NCBI GenBank assembly: GCA_002716125.1 | Contig: PAZH01000051.1 | Location: 1-40,066, forward strand | DNA length: 40,066 nt | Source of the DNA: Rhodospirillaceae bacterium | Lineage (GTDB): Bacteria; Pseudomonadota; Alphaproteobacteria; UBA8366 | Direction: 5' to 3' | Part shown: positions 32,814 through 40,066 of the stretch, in pieces | Position numbering within the stretch: position 1 is the stretch's first letter | How the letters are laid out: every line of letters starts with the position of its first letter | Notes under the pieces: generated by a model | The model's input: the letters and a program-made list of their open reading frames with translations, nothing else | Database searches by the model: none | What the model was told of the DNA's origin: nothing | Translations under genes and position numbers: made by a program

Positions 32814-34373
32814 GTGAATATGAACGGTACCATCAAGAACGTTCTCTTCTTCGTCACAGATCAGTGGCGCGCCGACACACTTGGCGCCATGGGCCACCCA
32901 TCTGTGCCAACGCCGAATATTGACGCCTTCGCCACCGAAGCCGTTACGTTCAGCCGTCACTATTGCCAGGCGCTGCCGTGCGGCCCCTCGCGCGCCAGCA
33001 TGCTGACCGGCCTCTATCTGCACAATCACCGAGTCGTCTCGAACGGCACGCCCCTTCCAGCCGGGCTACCGAACATCGCCCTGGCGATGGCGGACGCGGG
33101 CTATCATCCGGCGCTGTTCGGCTATACCGATACGCCGCTCGACCCCGATCTGCGAGACAATCGAACGTCGGACGAATGGGTTTGTCCGGGGTTTACCGCG
33201 GTCGCGCCCTTTCTGTTTGCCGACGGCTTCTCCGGTTGGGCCGCCGACCTCGCTTACAAAGGCTACGAAGTTCCGGAAGACCATCGGCGCATCTGGGACC
33301 CGGTCGGCCAAGATTATACGCTCGGCAAGAACACACTGTTACCGCCCTCGGGCATTTCGGCGGCAGATACGGATACGGCATGGTTGACCGAACGCCTCCT
33401 CGTTTACCTCGACGCGATGGAGGCGCGCCCTTGGTTCGCCCACTTCAATTGCCTCAAACCGCATCCGCCGCTCTTCGCGCCGCGGCCGTACGACCGATTG
33501 GTACACCCCAACGACGTTCCGCTGCCGAAGCAGACCAGATCGAGCCGCGAAATCGCGAAACAACACCCGTGGCTCGCATTCGAGTATGAAGCACAAGAGA
33601 GCCGGCGTTCGGAGTACCCATCGGATAAATCGGCCATTGCCGAATTCGACGAATGGGACGCCCGCCGCCTCCGCGTCGCCTACTATGGCAATTGCAGTGA
33701 AGTAGACGCTCAATTCGGGCGAATAATCGATCGTCTTAAATCGCTCGGCGTCTACGACGAAACGCTTGTGATCTTCTGTTCGGATCATGGCGACCAGCTC
33801 GGCGACAATGGCTTTTGGGGACGCCGCGGGCCCTATGACGGCAATTTTCACGTTCCGCTGATCATTCGCGACCCTCGGCCGGCCGCCGACCCAGCGCGCG
33901 GTAGCCGCGTGAACGCGTTTACCGAACATGTCGACCTGGCGCCGACCATTTCGGAAGCGCTCGGAAGCGTTCCCGATTTCGAAACGGACGGCCATTCCTT
34001 GGTGCCATTTCTCCAAGGCGCCGAACCGGCGGAATGGCGGCGTTACGCGCATTTTGCATACGACTTCCGGGACCTGCCGCGACGTTCGGTCGAGACGGCA
34101 CTCAGCCTTCAGAGCGACGAATGTCACTTCCGCGCTATTCGCGGCGAGCGGTGGAAATACGTGGAATTCCCTTCAATGCCGCCGCTGCTGTACGATCTTG
34201 AAAATGACCCAACCGAAAGCCTCGACCTTGCCCAAGATCCGCAGTTTGCAGCGGTCATCGAAGAACACGCCGCAATGCTCGCCGCGTACCGACCGCGTCT
34301 AGATGCACCTGATCGAAGCTTTTGGCTGCAGCCCTATGGGGCGGCCCTAAAGGACTACGGAGCGAAAGCGTGA
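32814..34373 (+). CDS. Alkaline phosphatase-superfamily hydrolase, phosphonate monoester hydrolase (PMH)-like sulfatase
   Basis: A 519-residue arylsulfatase/PMH-type hydrolase. TDQWRADTLG at residues 15-24 supplies the metal Asp, and CGPSRASMLTGLYLHNHR at 56-73 carries the Cys (Cys56) that is converted to formylglycine. HFNCLKPHPPLFAPRPYD, FCSDHGDQLGD and AHFAYDFRD follow, and the C-terminal half closely resembles Rhizobium PMH. Such enzymes are promiscuous for phosphonate monoesters, phosphodiesters and sulfate esters, so both phosphorus and sulfur substrates are possible. The start is GTG 32814 or ATG 32820 (517 residues). The ribosome-binding site choice is unclear. The phosphodiesterase gene begins 4 bp after the stop. 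Confidence 0.9.
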   Translation: MNMNGTIKNVLFFVTDQWRADTLGAMGHPSVPTPNIDAFATEAVTFSRHYCQALPCGPSRASMLTGLYLHNHRVVSNGTPLPAGLPNIALAMADAGYHPALFGYTDTPLDPDLRDNRTSDEWVCPGFTAVAPFLFADGFSGWAADLAYKGYEVPEDHRRIWDPVGQDYTLGKNTLLPPSGISAADTDTAWLTERLLVYLDAMEARPWFAHFNCLKPHPPLFAPRPYDRLVHPNDVPLPKQTRSSREIAKQHPWLAFEYEAQESRRSEYPSDKSAIAEFDEWDARRLRVAYYGNCSEVDAQFGRIIDRLKSLGVYDETLVIFCSDHGDQLGDNGFWGRRGPYDGNFHVPLIIRDPRPAADPARGSRVNAFTEHVDLAPTISEALGSVPDFETDGHSLVPFLQGAEPAEWRRYAHFAYDFRDLPRRSVETALSLQSDECHFRAIRGERWKYVEFPSMPPLLYDLENDPTESLDLAQDPQFAAVIEEHAAMLAAYRPRLDAPDRSFWLQPYGAALKDYGAKA

Positions 34374-34377
34374 GACT

Positions 34378-35235
34378 ATGAAATTTGTCCATATTACCGA
34401 CACTCATCTCGTCCCGCCCGGCGAACCGTTGTGCGGCCTTGAGCCCTCCGCCCGCCTTGCGAAAGCGATCGAAACCGTGAACCGAATCGACGGCGATGCT
34501 GCCTTTGCCGTCATTACAGGCGATCTTTCCTATCACGGCATGGAACCCGCGTACCGAACGCTGCGGGACATCCTCGGCGACTTGGCGATGCCGCATCATC
34601 TGCTCATCGGCAATCATGATGACCGCGAGAGTTTCAAACGTATATTTCCCGAAACGCCCGTCGATGAGAATGGCTTCGTGCAGTACACGTTGGAGACAAA
34701 CGTCGGTGCGTTCGTCATGCTCGATTCAGTTGTCGACGGACAATCCCATGGTGCGCTTTGCGACAATCGCATCGCATGGCTTGATGGTGAATTGTCCCGC
34801 TTGAAGGGGACGCCGGTCTATCTGTTCCTTCATCACCCGCCCTTCGACGTCGGCATCGGGTCGCTTGACGATTGCAAACTCGAAGTTCCCGAAGCACTGG
34901 GCCAGTTGTTAGCGAACCATGGTGATGTCCGGCATCTGTTTTACGGTCATGTCCATCGACCCATCGCGGGATCTTGGCGCGGCATTCCCGCAACGACATT
35001 GCCCGGCACCAACCATCAAGTTGGCCTTTATCTTGGCGCGGAGCCGACCATGCTTGGCAGCCACGAGCCACCAGCCTATGGCGTCTGCTTGATCGACGAC
35101 GAGACGGTCGCCGTCCACATGCGCTATTTCCTCGATGAAAGTGCGCGCTTCGATCTCGGCAGCCCACAGTCGAAATCCGCCGCGTCCCCCGACCAGCTCG
35201 CGCAACCGCCTGTCAGCATGCAAGGTCAAGCATAG
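34378..35235 (+). CDS. GpdQ-like metallophosphoesterase (class III phosphodiesterase family)
   Basis: A 285-residue binuclear-metal phosphodiesterase. The ligand set is visible in order: Asp8 and His10 (DTH), Asp49 (GDLSY), Asn79 and His80 (GNHDD), His152/His153 (HHPPFD), His191 and His193 (GHVH). This matches the GpdQ/cyclic-nucleotide PDE family that cleaves glycerophosphodiesters and other diesters. The 4-bp gap to the PMH-like gene suggests co-translation and joint breakdown of a phosphoester. There is no signal peptide. The C-terminal tail rich in Ser, Ala and Pro is probably disordered. Confidence 0.92.
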   Translation: MKFVHITDTHLVPPGEPLCGLEPSARLAKAIETVNRIDGDAAFAVITGDLSYHGMEPAYRTLRDILGDLAMPHHLLIGNHDDRESFKRIFPETPVDENGFVQYTLETNVGAFVMLDSVVDGQSHGALCDNRIAWLDGELSRLKGTPVYLFLHHPPFDVGIGSLDDCKLEVPEALGQLLANHGDVRHLFYGHVHRPIAGSWRGIPATTLPGTNHQVGLYLGAEPTMLGSHEPPAYGVCLIDDETVAVHMRYFLDESARFDLGSPQSKSAASPDQLAQPPVSMQGQA

Positions 35236-35291
35236 GCTTGCCCCGCCTCTCTCCGGCTTACCTTATTCATCGTTAGGTAGGGGAGAGTGGC

Positions 35292-36434
35292 GTGAGCGAA
35301 CCCGCTTGCATCGAAGATACGCTCGTCATCGAGATCGCGGACGGCTGGAGTGCCGGCGCGGTTGCAGGGCGGTTGTTGTCGGAACTCGGTGCGCGGGTCA
35401 TCAAGATCGAACCGCCTGAGGGCGATCGTCTTCGCCGGACAGGTCCGGGGCGCGCCGGATCGAGCAGCGCGACATTTCGAAACTTGAACACAAACAAGGA
35501 AAGTCTCGCCCTCGACCTCTCGGGATCCGACGGGACGCGAACGCTTCATGACCTCGCCGCATGTTGCGATGTCTTGATCGCCGATCAGACAACCATCATG
35601 GAGGCCGGTGTCGAAATCGATTTCGAGTCTTGGTCAGCAATCAACCCGGGCTTGGTCGTCTGCCATTTCTCGCCCTACGGACGGCAAGGCCCGCTTGCCG
35701 GCAAACTCGGCGGCGATCTGGTCGCGCAAGCGATGGGCGGTATCATCGCGACGACGGGCCATCCCGGCGAATTGCCTCATAAAGCCGGCCCGCCGCTTGC
35801 CGTCCACAACGCGGCTTTGATGGGCGGCAGCTCGATCCTCGCCGCCCTGCTCGCGCGAGCGGAGTCGGGCGTCGGCGCGGAGATCGACATGTCGCTCTAC
35901 GATGGCATGGTATCGCTCCTCTACACATTTATGCCGGGATACTTCATCTCCGGAAAAGCGCCAGGCCCGCAAGGAAATCAGCATCCGATGGCGGCGCCTT
36001 GGGACAACTACCCCACAAAGGATGGTTGGGTGATCATCTGCATGGCGGACGACCGGCAATGGCGGAACTTCCTCGATTTGATCGGCAAGTCCGAGCTGGC
36101 GGACGATCCCCGCTACAAGACCAACGATGAACGGGTGACGGACGAAATCCGCCCGCAAGTCAATCAAATGGTCATCGACTTCCTTGCGGACAAAACGACC
36201 GAAGAAGCGCTCAAAGTACTTTGGGACGGACAAGTGCCGGCTGGCCCGATTTATACCTTGCCGGAGTTGATGCGAGACCCGCAGTTCATCGCGCGCAAGA
36301 TGGTGGAGGATTTGACGGACGAGAACGGCCGGCCCTACTGCACACCCGGCTCGATCTTTAAAATGAGTGCAACGCCGGGGCGTATCTACAAGCGGGCACC
36401 CGCCCTCGACGAACATGGGAAGATAGCTCCATGA
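35292..36434 (+). CDS. CaiB/BaiF family protein lacking the catalytic Asp
   Basis: A 380-residue family III CoA-transferase-like protein. WSAGAVAGRLLSELGARVIKIEPPEG, LNTNKESLALDL and HFSPYGRQGPLA are typical. In the region of the nucleophile (PxxxD...G) this protein reads PLAVHNAALMGGS, so no Asp is found where Frc has it; an Asn or Ala is there instead. Catalysis by the classic aspartyl-CoA route therefore looks impossible for it alone. It starts at GTG with GGGGAGAG upstream, and its TGA overlaps the ATG of a second CaiB/BaiF gene by four bases, so the two may form a complex. Confidence 0.85.
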   Translation: MSEPACIEDTLVIEIADGWSAGAVAGRLLSELGARVIKIEPPEGDRLRRTGPGRAGSSSATFRNLNTNKESLALDLSGSDGTRTLHDLAACCDVLIADQTTIMEAGVEIDFESWSAINPGLVVCHFSPYGRQGPLAGKLGGDLVAQAMGGIIATTGHPGELPHKAGPPLAVHNAALMGGSSILAALLARAESGVGAEIDMSLYDGMVSLLYTFMPGYFISGKAPGPQGNQHPMAAPWDNYPTKDGWVIICMADDRQWRNFLDLIGKSELADDPRYKTNDERVTDEIRPQVNQMVIDFLADKTTEEALKVLWDGQVPAGPIYTLPELMRDPQFIARKMVEDLTDENGRPYCTPGSIFKMSATPGRIYKRAPALDEHGKIAP

Positions 36435-37600
36435 GCGCGCCCCTTTCCAGCATTCGAGTGCTTGAGCTCGGCGCCTATACGACCGGGCCGCTTTCGGCGC
36501 GCTATCTCTCCAACCTCGGCGCGGAAATCCTCAAGGTGGAGCCGTTGAAAGGCGAGTCGATCCGCGGCTTCGCCTATAAGATCGACGGAGTCAGCTACAT
36601 CTTCCACGTCCATAACCTGAACAAACGCGGCCTTGCGATCGATACCATGGTCGAGGACGGCAAAGCGGCGCTCTTCGACCTCGTCCGCAATGTCGATGTC
36701 CTGATCGAGAATTTCGCCTTTGGCCGCATGGAAAGCTGGGGACTGTCTTACGAAGAATTGTCTAAGGTTAATCCGGGCTTGGTCTACTGTTCGCTTTCGG
36801 GCTTCGGCCACGACGGCCCGTACCGCGACATGCGTGCGTTCGATACGGTGATCCAGGGCATGGCGGGTGTCATGAGTCTGACCGGTGCGGCCGATTTTCC
36901 CCCGACAAAGATCGGCGTCTCTTCCGCCGACAACGTGGGCGCGGCCACCGGCACGATGGCCATCGTCGCCGCCCTGCATCACAAACGCCGCACGGGCGAA
37001 GGCCAGCATATCAATATCTCGATGCACGATGTCCAAGGATGGATGTCGAGCGAGGCCTGGGCGTATCTCGCGACACCGGACGGCCCCGTGCGCGACGGCA
37101 ACCATCATGCGTCGCTGGCGCCGCAGAACCTATACGAGACGTCGGACGGGATGATCGTCATCGAAGTCGAAACGCAACGCCAGCTGGACGCGACGACCGC
37201 CCTGCTCGATCTCGAGACCGGCCGCCTCGAAGACGCCAAATCGCGTGAGGCAGAATTTGACGAGGCCCTCTTGGCCTGGGCAGCGGCGCGCTCGACCGAC
37301 GCAGCGCTTGGCGAATGCCAGCGCCACGGCATCCCGGCCGCGAAAGTCCAAAGCATGGCGGAGATTGCCGAAAGCCCGCACACCTGGGCGCGCGACATGC
37401 TGGTCGAGCTCGAACACCCGGTCAGCGGTCCGCTGAAACTCCTCGGTTCGCCCTTCAAATCGAACCGCGCCCCCGGCGTCGTCGCCCGCACCGCCCCCGA
37501 TATCGGCCAGGACACCCGGACCGTGCTGTCCGAATTGCTCGGCTACAACGAAGAAAAGCTGGACGCCCTTTCCAAAAACGGTGTTATCGGCGGGACGTAA
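36431..37600 (+). CDS. Family III CoA-transferase (CaiB/BaiF)
   Basis: A 389-residue CaiB/BaiF CoA-transferase. LELGAYTTGPLSARYLSNLGAEILKVE and LNKRGLAIDT at the N-terminus and SGFGHDGPYRDMRAFDTVIQG are present, and Asp167 in SSADNVGAATG is the probable nucleophile. CoA transfer to a carboxylic acid is the expected reaction. It overlaps the preceding CaiB/BaiF gene by 4 bases (ATGA) and precedes the aminotransferase by 22 bp. Unlike its partner it keeps the nucleophilic Asp, so it can be the catalytic member of the pair. The substrate is unknown. Confidence 0.9.
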   Translation: MSAPLSSIRVLELGAYTTGPLSARYLSNLGAEILKVEPLKGESIRGFAYKIDGVSYIFHVHNLNKRGLAIDTMVEDGKAALFDLVRNVDVLIENFAFGRMESWGLSYEELSKVNPGLVYCSLSGFGHDGPYRDMRAFDTVIQGMAGVMSLTGAADFPPTKIGVSSADNVGAATGTMAIVAALHHKRRTGEGQHINISMHDVQGWMSSEAWAYLATPDGPVRDGNHHASLAPQNLYETSDGMIVIEVETQRQLDATTALLDLETGRLEDAKSREAEFDEALLAWAAARSTDAALGECQRHGIPAAKVQSMAEIAESPHTWARDMLVELEHPVSGPLKLLGSPFKSNRAPGVVARTAPDIGQDTRTVLSELLGYNEEKLDALSKNGVIGGT

Positions 37601-37622
37601 TGCTGCCAGAAAGGAAATCGAG

Positions 37623-38573
37623 ATGACGGCTTCCGCCTCCGATGAGAATCAGGACGCATCCGGTCAAACGACCCACGATGCGGAAGACGATGTCCGCAAC
37701 CGGGATATCAAGATCTATGTGAACGGCGACATCGTGCATCGCGACGACGCGAAAATCTCGGTCTACGATTCAGGCTTCCTGCTCGGCGACGGCATGTGGG
37801 AAGGCATGCGACTCTATAACGGCAAGTGGGCGTTTCTCGATGCCCACATGGACCGCCTCTTCGCCGGTCTGAAAGCGGCGGGTATCGAACTCAGCATGGA
37901 TCGCGCGCAAGTTCTCGACGCGTTGAATCGGACGGCGGATGCCAACGGCATGACAGAAGATGCCCATTGCCGGCTCATGGTGACACGCGGCATCAAAGCA
38001 AAGCCGTTCCAGCATCCGTCGCTGTCCCGCTCAGGGCCCACCGTCGTGATCATCGTCGAACATTCACGACCGGCAGCGGGCCTCCAGTCTCGCGGCATTC
38101 GACTGGCGACGGTACCACAGGTCCGCGGGCTGCCGATGAGCCAGGATGCCAAATACAATTCTCATTCGAAGCTGAATTGCGTCCTCGCTTGCCTGCAAGC
38201 CGAAGAGGTCGGTGCGGACGAGGGCCTGATGCTCGACCCCCACGGCTTCGTCAACACGACGAATGCGTGCAATTTCTTCATCGTCCGCAAGGGCGAGGTT
38301 TGGACGTCGACCGGCGACTATTGCATGAACGGGGTGACCCGTCAGAACGTCATCGACCTCTGCCGGGCAAACGACATTCCCATTTTCGAGCGGAATTATT
38401 CCCTGTTCGAGACCTACAGCGCCGACGAAGCCTTTCTAACGGGTTCCTTCGGCGGACAGACGCCGGTCTCCGAGATCGACGGCCGTCCGATCGGCGATGG
38501 ATCGTTGCCCGGCCCGGTGACGCGGAGACTGCAGGACCTGTACAAAGCGTTGGTCGCCGAAGACACAGCCTGA
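37623..38573 (+). CDS. Class IV aminotransferase (BCAT/D-amino acid aminotransferase type)
   Basis: A 316-residue fold-type IV PLP protein. An acidic tail (residues 1-27) comes before IKIYVNGDIVHRDDAKISVYD, LLGDGMWEGMRLYNG and MVTRGIK. The likely PLP lysine is Lys177 in DAKYNSHSKLNC, and SFGGQTPVSEIDGRPIG closes the active site. The Glu that normally contacts the PLP ring nitrogen (G-x-V-x-E) appears as Thr in FVNTTNACNFF. ATG 37623 is preferred over 37581 because AAGGAA lies upstream. It is the last gene in the plus-strand run and its stop is 15 bp from the stop of the opposing Popeye-like gene. Confidence 0.87.
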   Translation: MTASASDENQDASGQTTHDAEDDVRNRDIKIYVNGDIVHRDDAKISVYDSGFLLGDGMWEGMRLYNGKWAFLDAHMDRLFAGLKAAGIELSMDRAQVLDALNRTADANGMTEDAHCRLMVTRGIKAKPFQHPSLSRSGPTVVIIVEHSRPAAGLQSRGIRLATVPQVRGLPMSQDAKYNSHSKLNCVLACLQAEEVGADEGLMLDPHGFVNTTNACNFFIVRKGEVWTSTGDYCMNGVTRQNVIDLCRANDIPIFERNYSLFETYSADEAFLTGSFGGQTPVSEIDGRPIGDGSLPGPVTRRLQDLYKALVAEDTA

Positions 38574-38588
38574 CGATGGGATGGCGGA

Positions 38589-39272
38589 TCAATCCAAATC
38601 CGTGGTCCGAATCGTCCCCGTATTGTCACCGGTCAGCTTGCGCGTGAGATCCAAACTAAAGACGTGTTTCATCGCGATATCGATATTGGGGTTTCGGCGC
38701 AGGAGCCCACGCAAGGCTTTCTCGGGCCAAAAAACGTAACGGCACGGAACGGTTGTCGTCACGGTGGCCGAGGCATCGCCGCCTTGGATGAACGACATCT
38801 CACCGACCAGCGCCCCGTCACGCGCCGAGCCGATGTCCCGACCATCCCGCTCGACATTCACCTCGCCGCTGAAGAGGAGGCGCAGCCCGTCGACAGGGCG
38901 CCCTTCCGTGGCAAACACCGCGCCTTGATCGGCATCGCGCCATTCCGCGATGCGCATGAGTTTCATGAATTCCACCGGTGCGAAGCCTTTGAAAATCGTT
39001 TCGTAGAGTTCCCTCTCGTCGTCGCTGAAGTGAATTGCGCTGCGTTCCATCAGGATACCGACGATGCGCCACACATTGATGACCGTGAAAACGCCAAGCC
39101 AAAAGATCGGCAGCCACAACGGCCCTTCGTCCAAGTAATAATTGTACCCGATCCCAACGAGAGAGCTGACGATGGCGAGGAAACGCAGCAGCAGGATATC
39201 CTTCAAATAGAAGGAGATCGCGGTCAGCAGAAACGCGAGATGGCCGATTACATCGACAAGTGTCAGTTCCAT
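38589..39272 (-). CDS. Popeye-like / cyclic nucleotide-binding domain membrane protein
   Basis: A 227-residue protein with three predicted membrane helices (about 6-23, 25-43 and 52-74) followed by a cytosolic cyclic-nucleotide-binding-like domain (about 80-215: ELYETIFKGFAPVEFMKLM, LLFSGEVNVERDG, LVGEMSFIQGG). Three helices plus such a domain is the Popeye (POPDC) layout, mostly known from animals but found in some bacteria. In the phosphate-binding cassette the canonical Arg of (R)xAxTV is absent (GGDASATV). The start at 39272 has GGAG upstream, and the longer frame to 39299 is less likely. Its ligand and partner are unknown. Confidence 0.8.
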   Translation of the reverse strand: MELTLVDVIGHLAFLLTAISFYLKDILLLRFLAIVSSLVGIGYNYYLDEGPLWLPIFWLGVFTVINVWRIVGILMERSAIHFSDDERELYETIFKGFAPVEFMKLMRIAEWRDADQGAVFATEGRPVDGLRLLFSGEVNVERDGRDIGSARDGALVGEMSFIQGGDASATVTTTVPCRYVFWPEKALRGLLRRNPNIDIAMKHVFSLDLTRKLTGDNTGTIRTTDLD

Positions 39273-39320
39273 GACGGAAACTCCAAGAAACAACCGCACA
39301 GCAATTATAGTGCGAAAACC

Positions 39321-40066
39321 TTAGCGGCAGAGTTTCCCGAAATCGGCGACGGTGTCGAAACTTTCGAATCGTTGGATTAGCGAGAGCAGTTCCTTCGCGG
39401 CCGGCCCGCGGAGAGGTTCAACAAGGTCGAGGAACTTCCGTTCTAGGTCCTCGCCGCTCAAGGGGTTACCGGGATGACCTCGAGACAAGTCGGTTTCGCC
39501 GCGCAAGGTCGTGCCGTCCTTTAGGTCGACTTCAATGGCGGAATCGAGCATTTTTCGCCCGTCCTCCGACACGACTTCCGTCAAAGAGATCAGACGGCGA
39601 ATATTTGCCTCGCCGACCGACGCGTCGCTGAATCCCCCAGCCCCCAGTGGCACCCCGACAAGTGCGGCCGCCACGCAGTAATGAACGCTGAACTTCGCTT
39701 CTAGCGATGTTGCAGGTTGTTCGAAGCAAGCGACGTTCTTAACCCCAGGTGCGACGAACACGCGTATGGCGGCGACATCGTCGGACGCGACATCGACCGC
39801 CACTTCGCGAGCGACATCGATCGAGGGATGAATGCCGTGCAAACAAGCATAGGGTTTGAACGAGGTGTGTAATACCGCCCAGTCCTGACCGGGTTTCGAG
39901 TCCACTAGGTCCGCGAGTTGCGCGGAACCATCTTGGACGAACGCGCGAATGAACCCGCCATTTGGCGCGAGCAAATCGAGATCCGCTTCAACGCCGGCGG
40001 CAGCCATGCGGGCGCAGACCACACCATCCTTCGCCGCGTTGCCCACCTGCATCGGTTTTCCCATCC
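39321..40066 (-). CDS. MmgE/PrpD family protein, N-terminal part beyond the right edge
   Basis: The C-terminal 247 or so residues of an MmgE/PrpD-family enzyme. The frame runs to the right edge, where GKPMQVGNAAKDGVV aligns with YQVGNAAKNGLV of the gene at 745-2151, so the first half (with the DFDDTH motif) lies outside. The Lys of that motif is kept, as is YACLHGIHPSID. The missing part prevents judging catalysis fully. It is the third member of this family in the window. The next gene downstream on the same strand is the Popeye-like protein, 48 bp away, so they may share a transcript. Confidence 0.88.
   Translation of the reverse strand, partial: MGKPMQVGNAAKDGVVCARMAAAGVEADLDLLAPNGGFIRAFVQDGSAQLADLVDSKPGQDWAVLHTSFKPYACLHGIHPSIDVAREVAVDVASDDVAAIRVFVAPGVKNVACFEQPATSLEAKFSVHYCVAAALVGVPLGAGGFSDASVGEANIRRLISLTEVVSEDGRKMLDSAIEVDLKDGTTLRGETDLSRGHPGNPLSGEDLERKFLDLVEPLRGPAAKELLSLIQRFESFDTVADFGKLCR

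Noticed and set aside
1..40066. CRISPR arrays, tRNA, rRNA, transposases and phage genes
   Set aside because: No direct-repeat array with regular spacers, no tRNA-like cloverleaf and no mobile-element protein was recognised on either strand by eye; a dedicated tool could still find a missed tRNA.

Overview
The window reads as one contiguous piece of a bacterial chromosome with high GC (about 60% by eye), except for one AT-rich island near 18.58-18.79 kb. Dense catabolic gene strings, a PAS_5-type protein, FkbM and hydantoinase genes, and palindromic GTCATTCC-type intergenic repeats suggest an environmental alphaproteobacterium, perhaps of the Rhodospirillales. That placement is inference. I see no rRNA, tRNA, CRISPR array, transposase or phage gene.

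Region 1 (1-6797, + strand) is a compact operon: CitE-like lyase (cut by the left edge), MmgE/PrpD, MaoC hydratase, a second CitE-like lyase, acyl-CoA dehydrogenase, family III CoA-transferase and a GntR/UTRA regulator. Together they can activate, desaturate, hydrate and cleave a branched short dicarboxylic acid. The gene set resembles known itaconate/citramalyl-CoA pathways. Region 2 (6845-10216) holds an ArsC/YffB-like protein and a minus-strand group of a ketopantoate-reductase-like enzyme, a CmcJ/NvfI-family enzyme and an SDR. Region 3 (10362-14704, +) holds a mandelate-racemase-like enzyme, an orphan molybdenum hydroxylase large subunit and a methyltransferase.

Region 4 (14711-17987, -) holds TerC, an FkbM methyltransferase gene broken by one frameshift, and a DUF35/thiolase-like pair in which the thiolase lacks its cysteine nucleophile. 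Region 5 (17988-19622) is gene-poor: two related palindromic repeats, an AT-rich island with an orphan ORF, and one small membrane-anchored protein. Region 6 (19623-23412, -) is a HyuA/HyuB pair with a palindromic repeat between the genes. Region 7 (23581-29581) is mixed: aspartate-type aminotransferase, alpha/beta hydrolase, Sel1-like protein, enoyl-CoA hydratase, a divergent MmgE/PrpD paralogue and a PAS_5 protein followed by an intrinsic terminator.

Region 8 (29697-38573, +) is a run of eight co-directional catabolic genes: enoyl-CoA hydratase, Fe(II)/2OG oxygenase, FAD oxidoreductase, PMH-like sulfatase-superfamily hydrolase, GpdQ-like phosphodiesterase, two overlapping CoA-transferase genes (the first without the catalytic Asp) and a class IV aminotransferase. 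Region 9 (38589-40066, -) has a bacterial Popeye-like membrane protein and the C-terminal part of a third MmgE/PrpD enzyme. The window's character is paralogous CoA-thioester and dicarboxylate chemistry: three CoA-transferases, three MmgE/PrpD, two CitE-like and two crotonase-fold genes.
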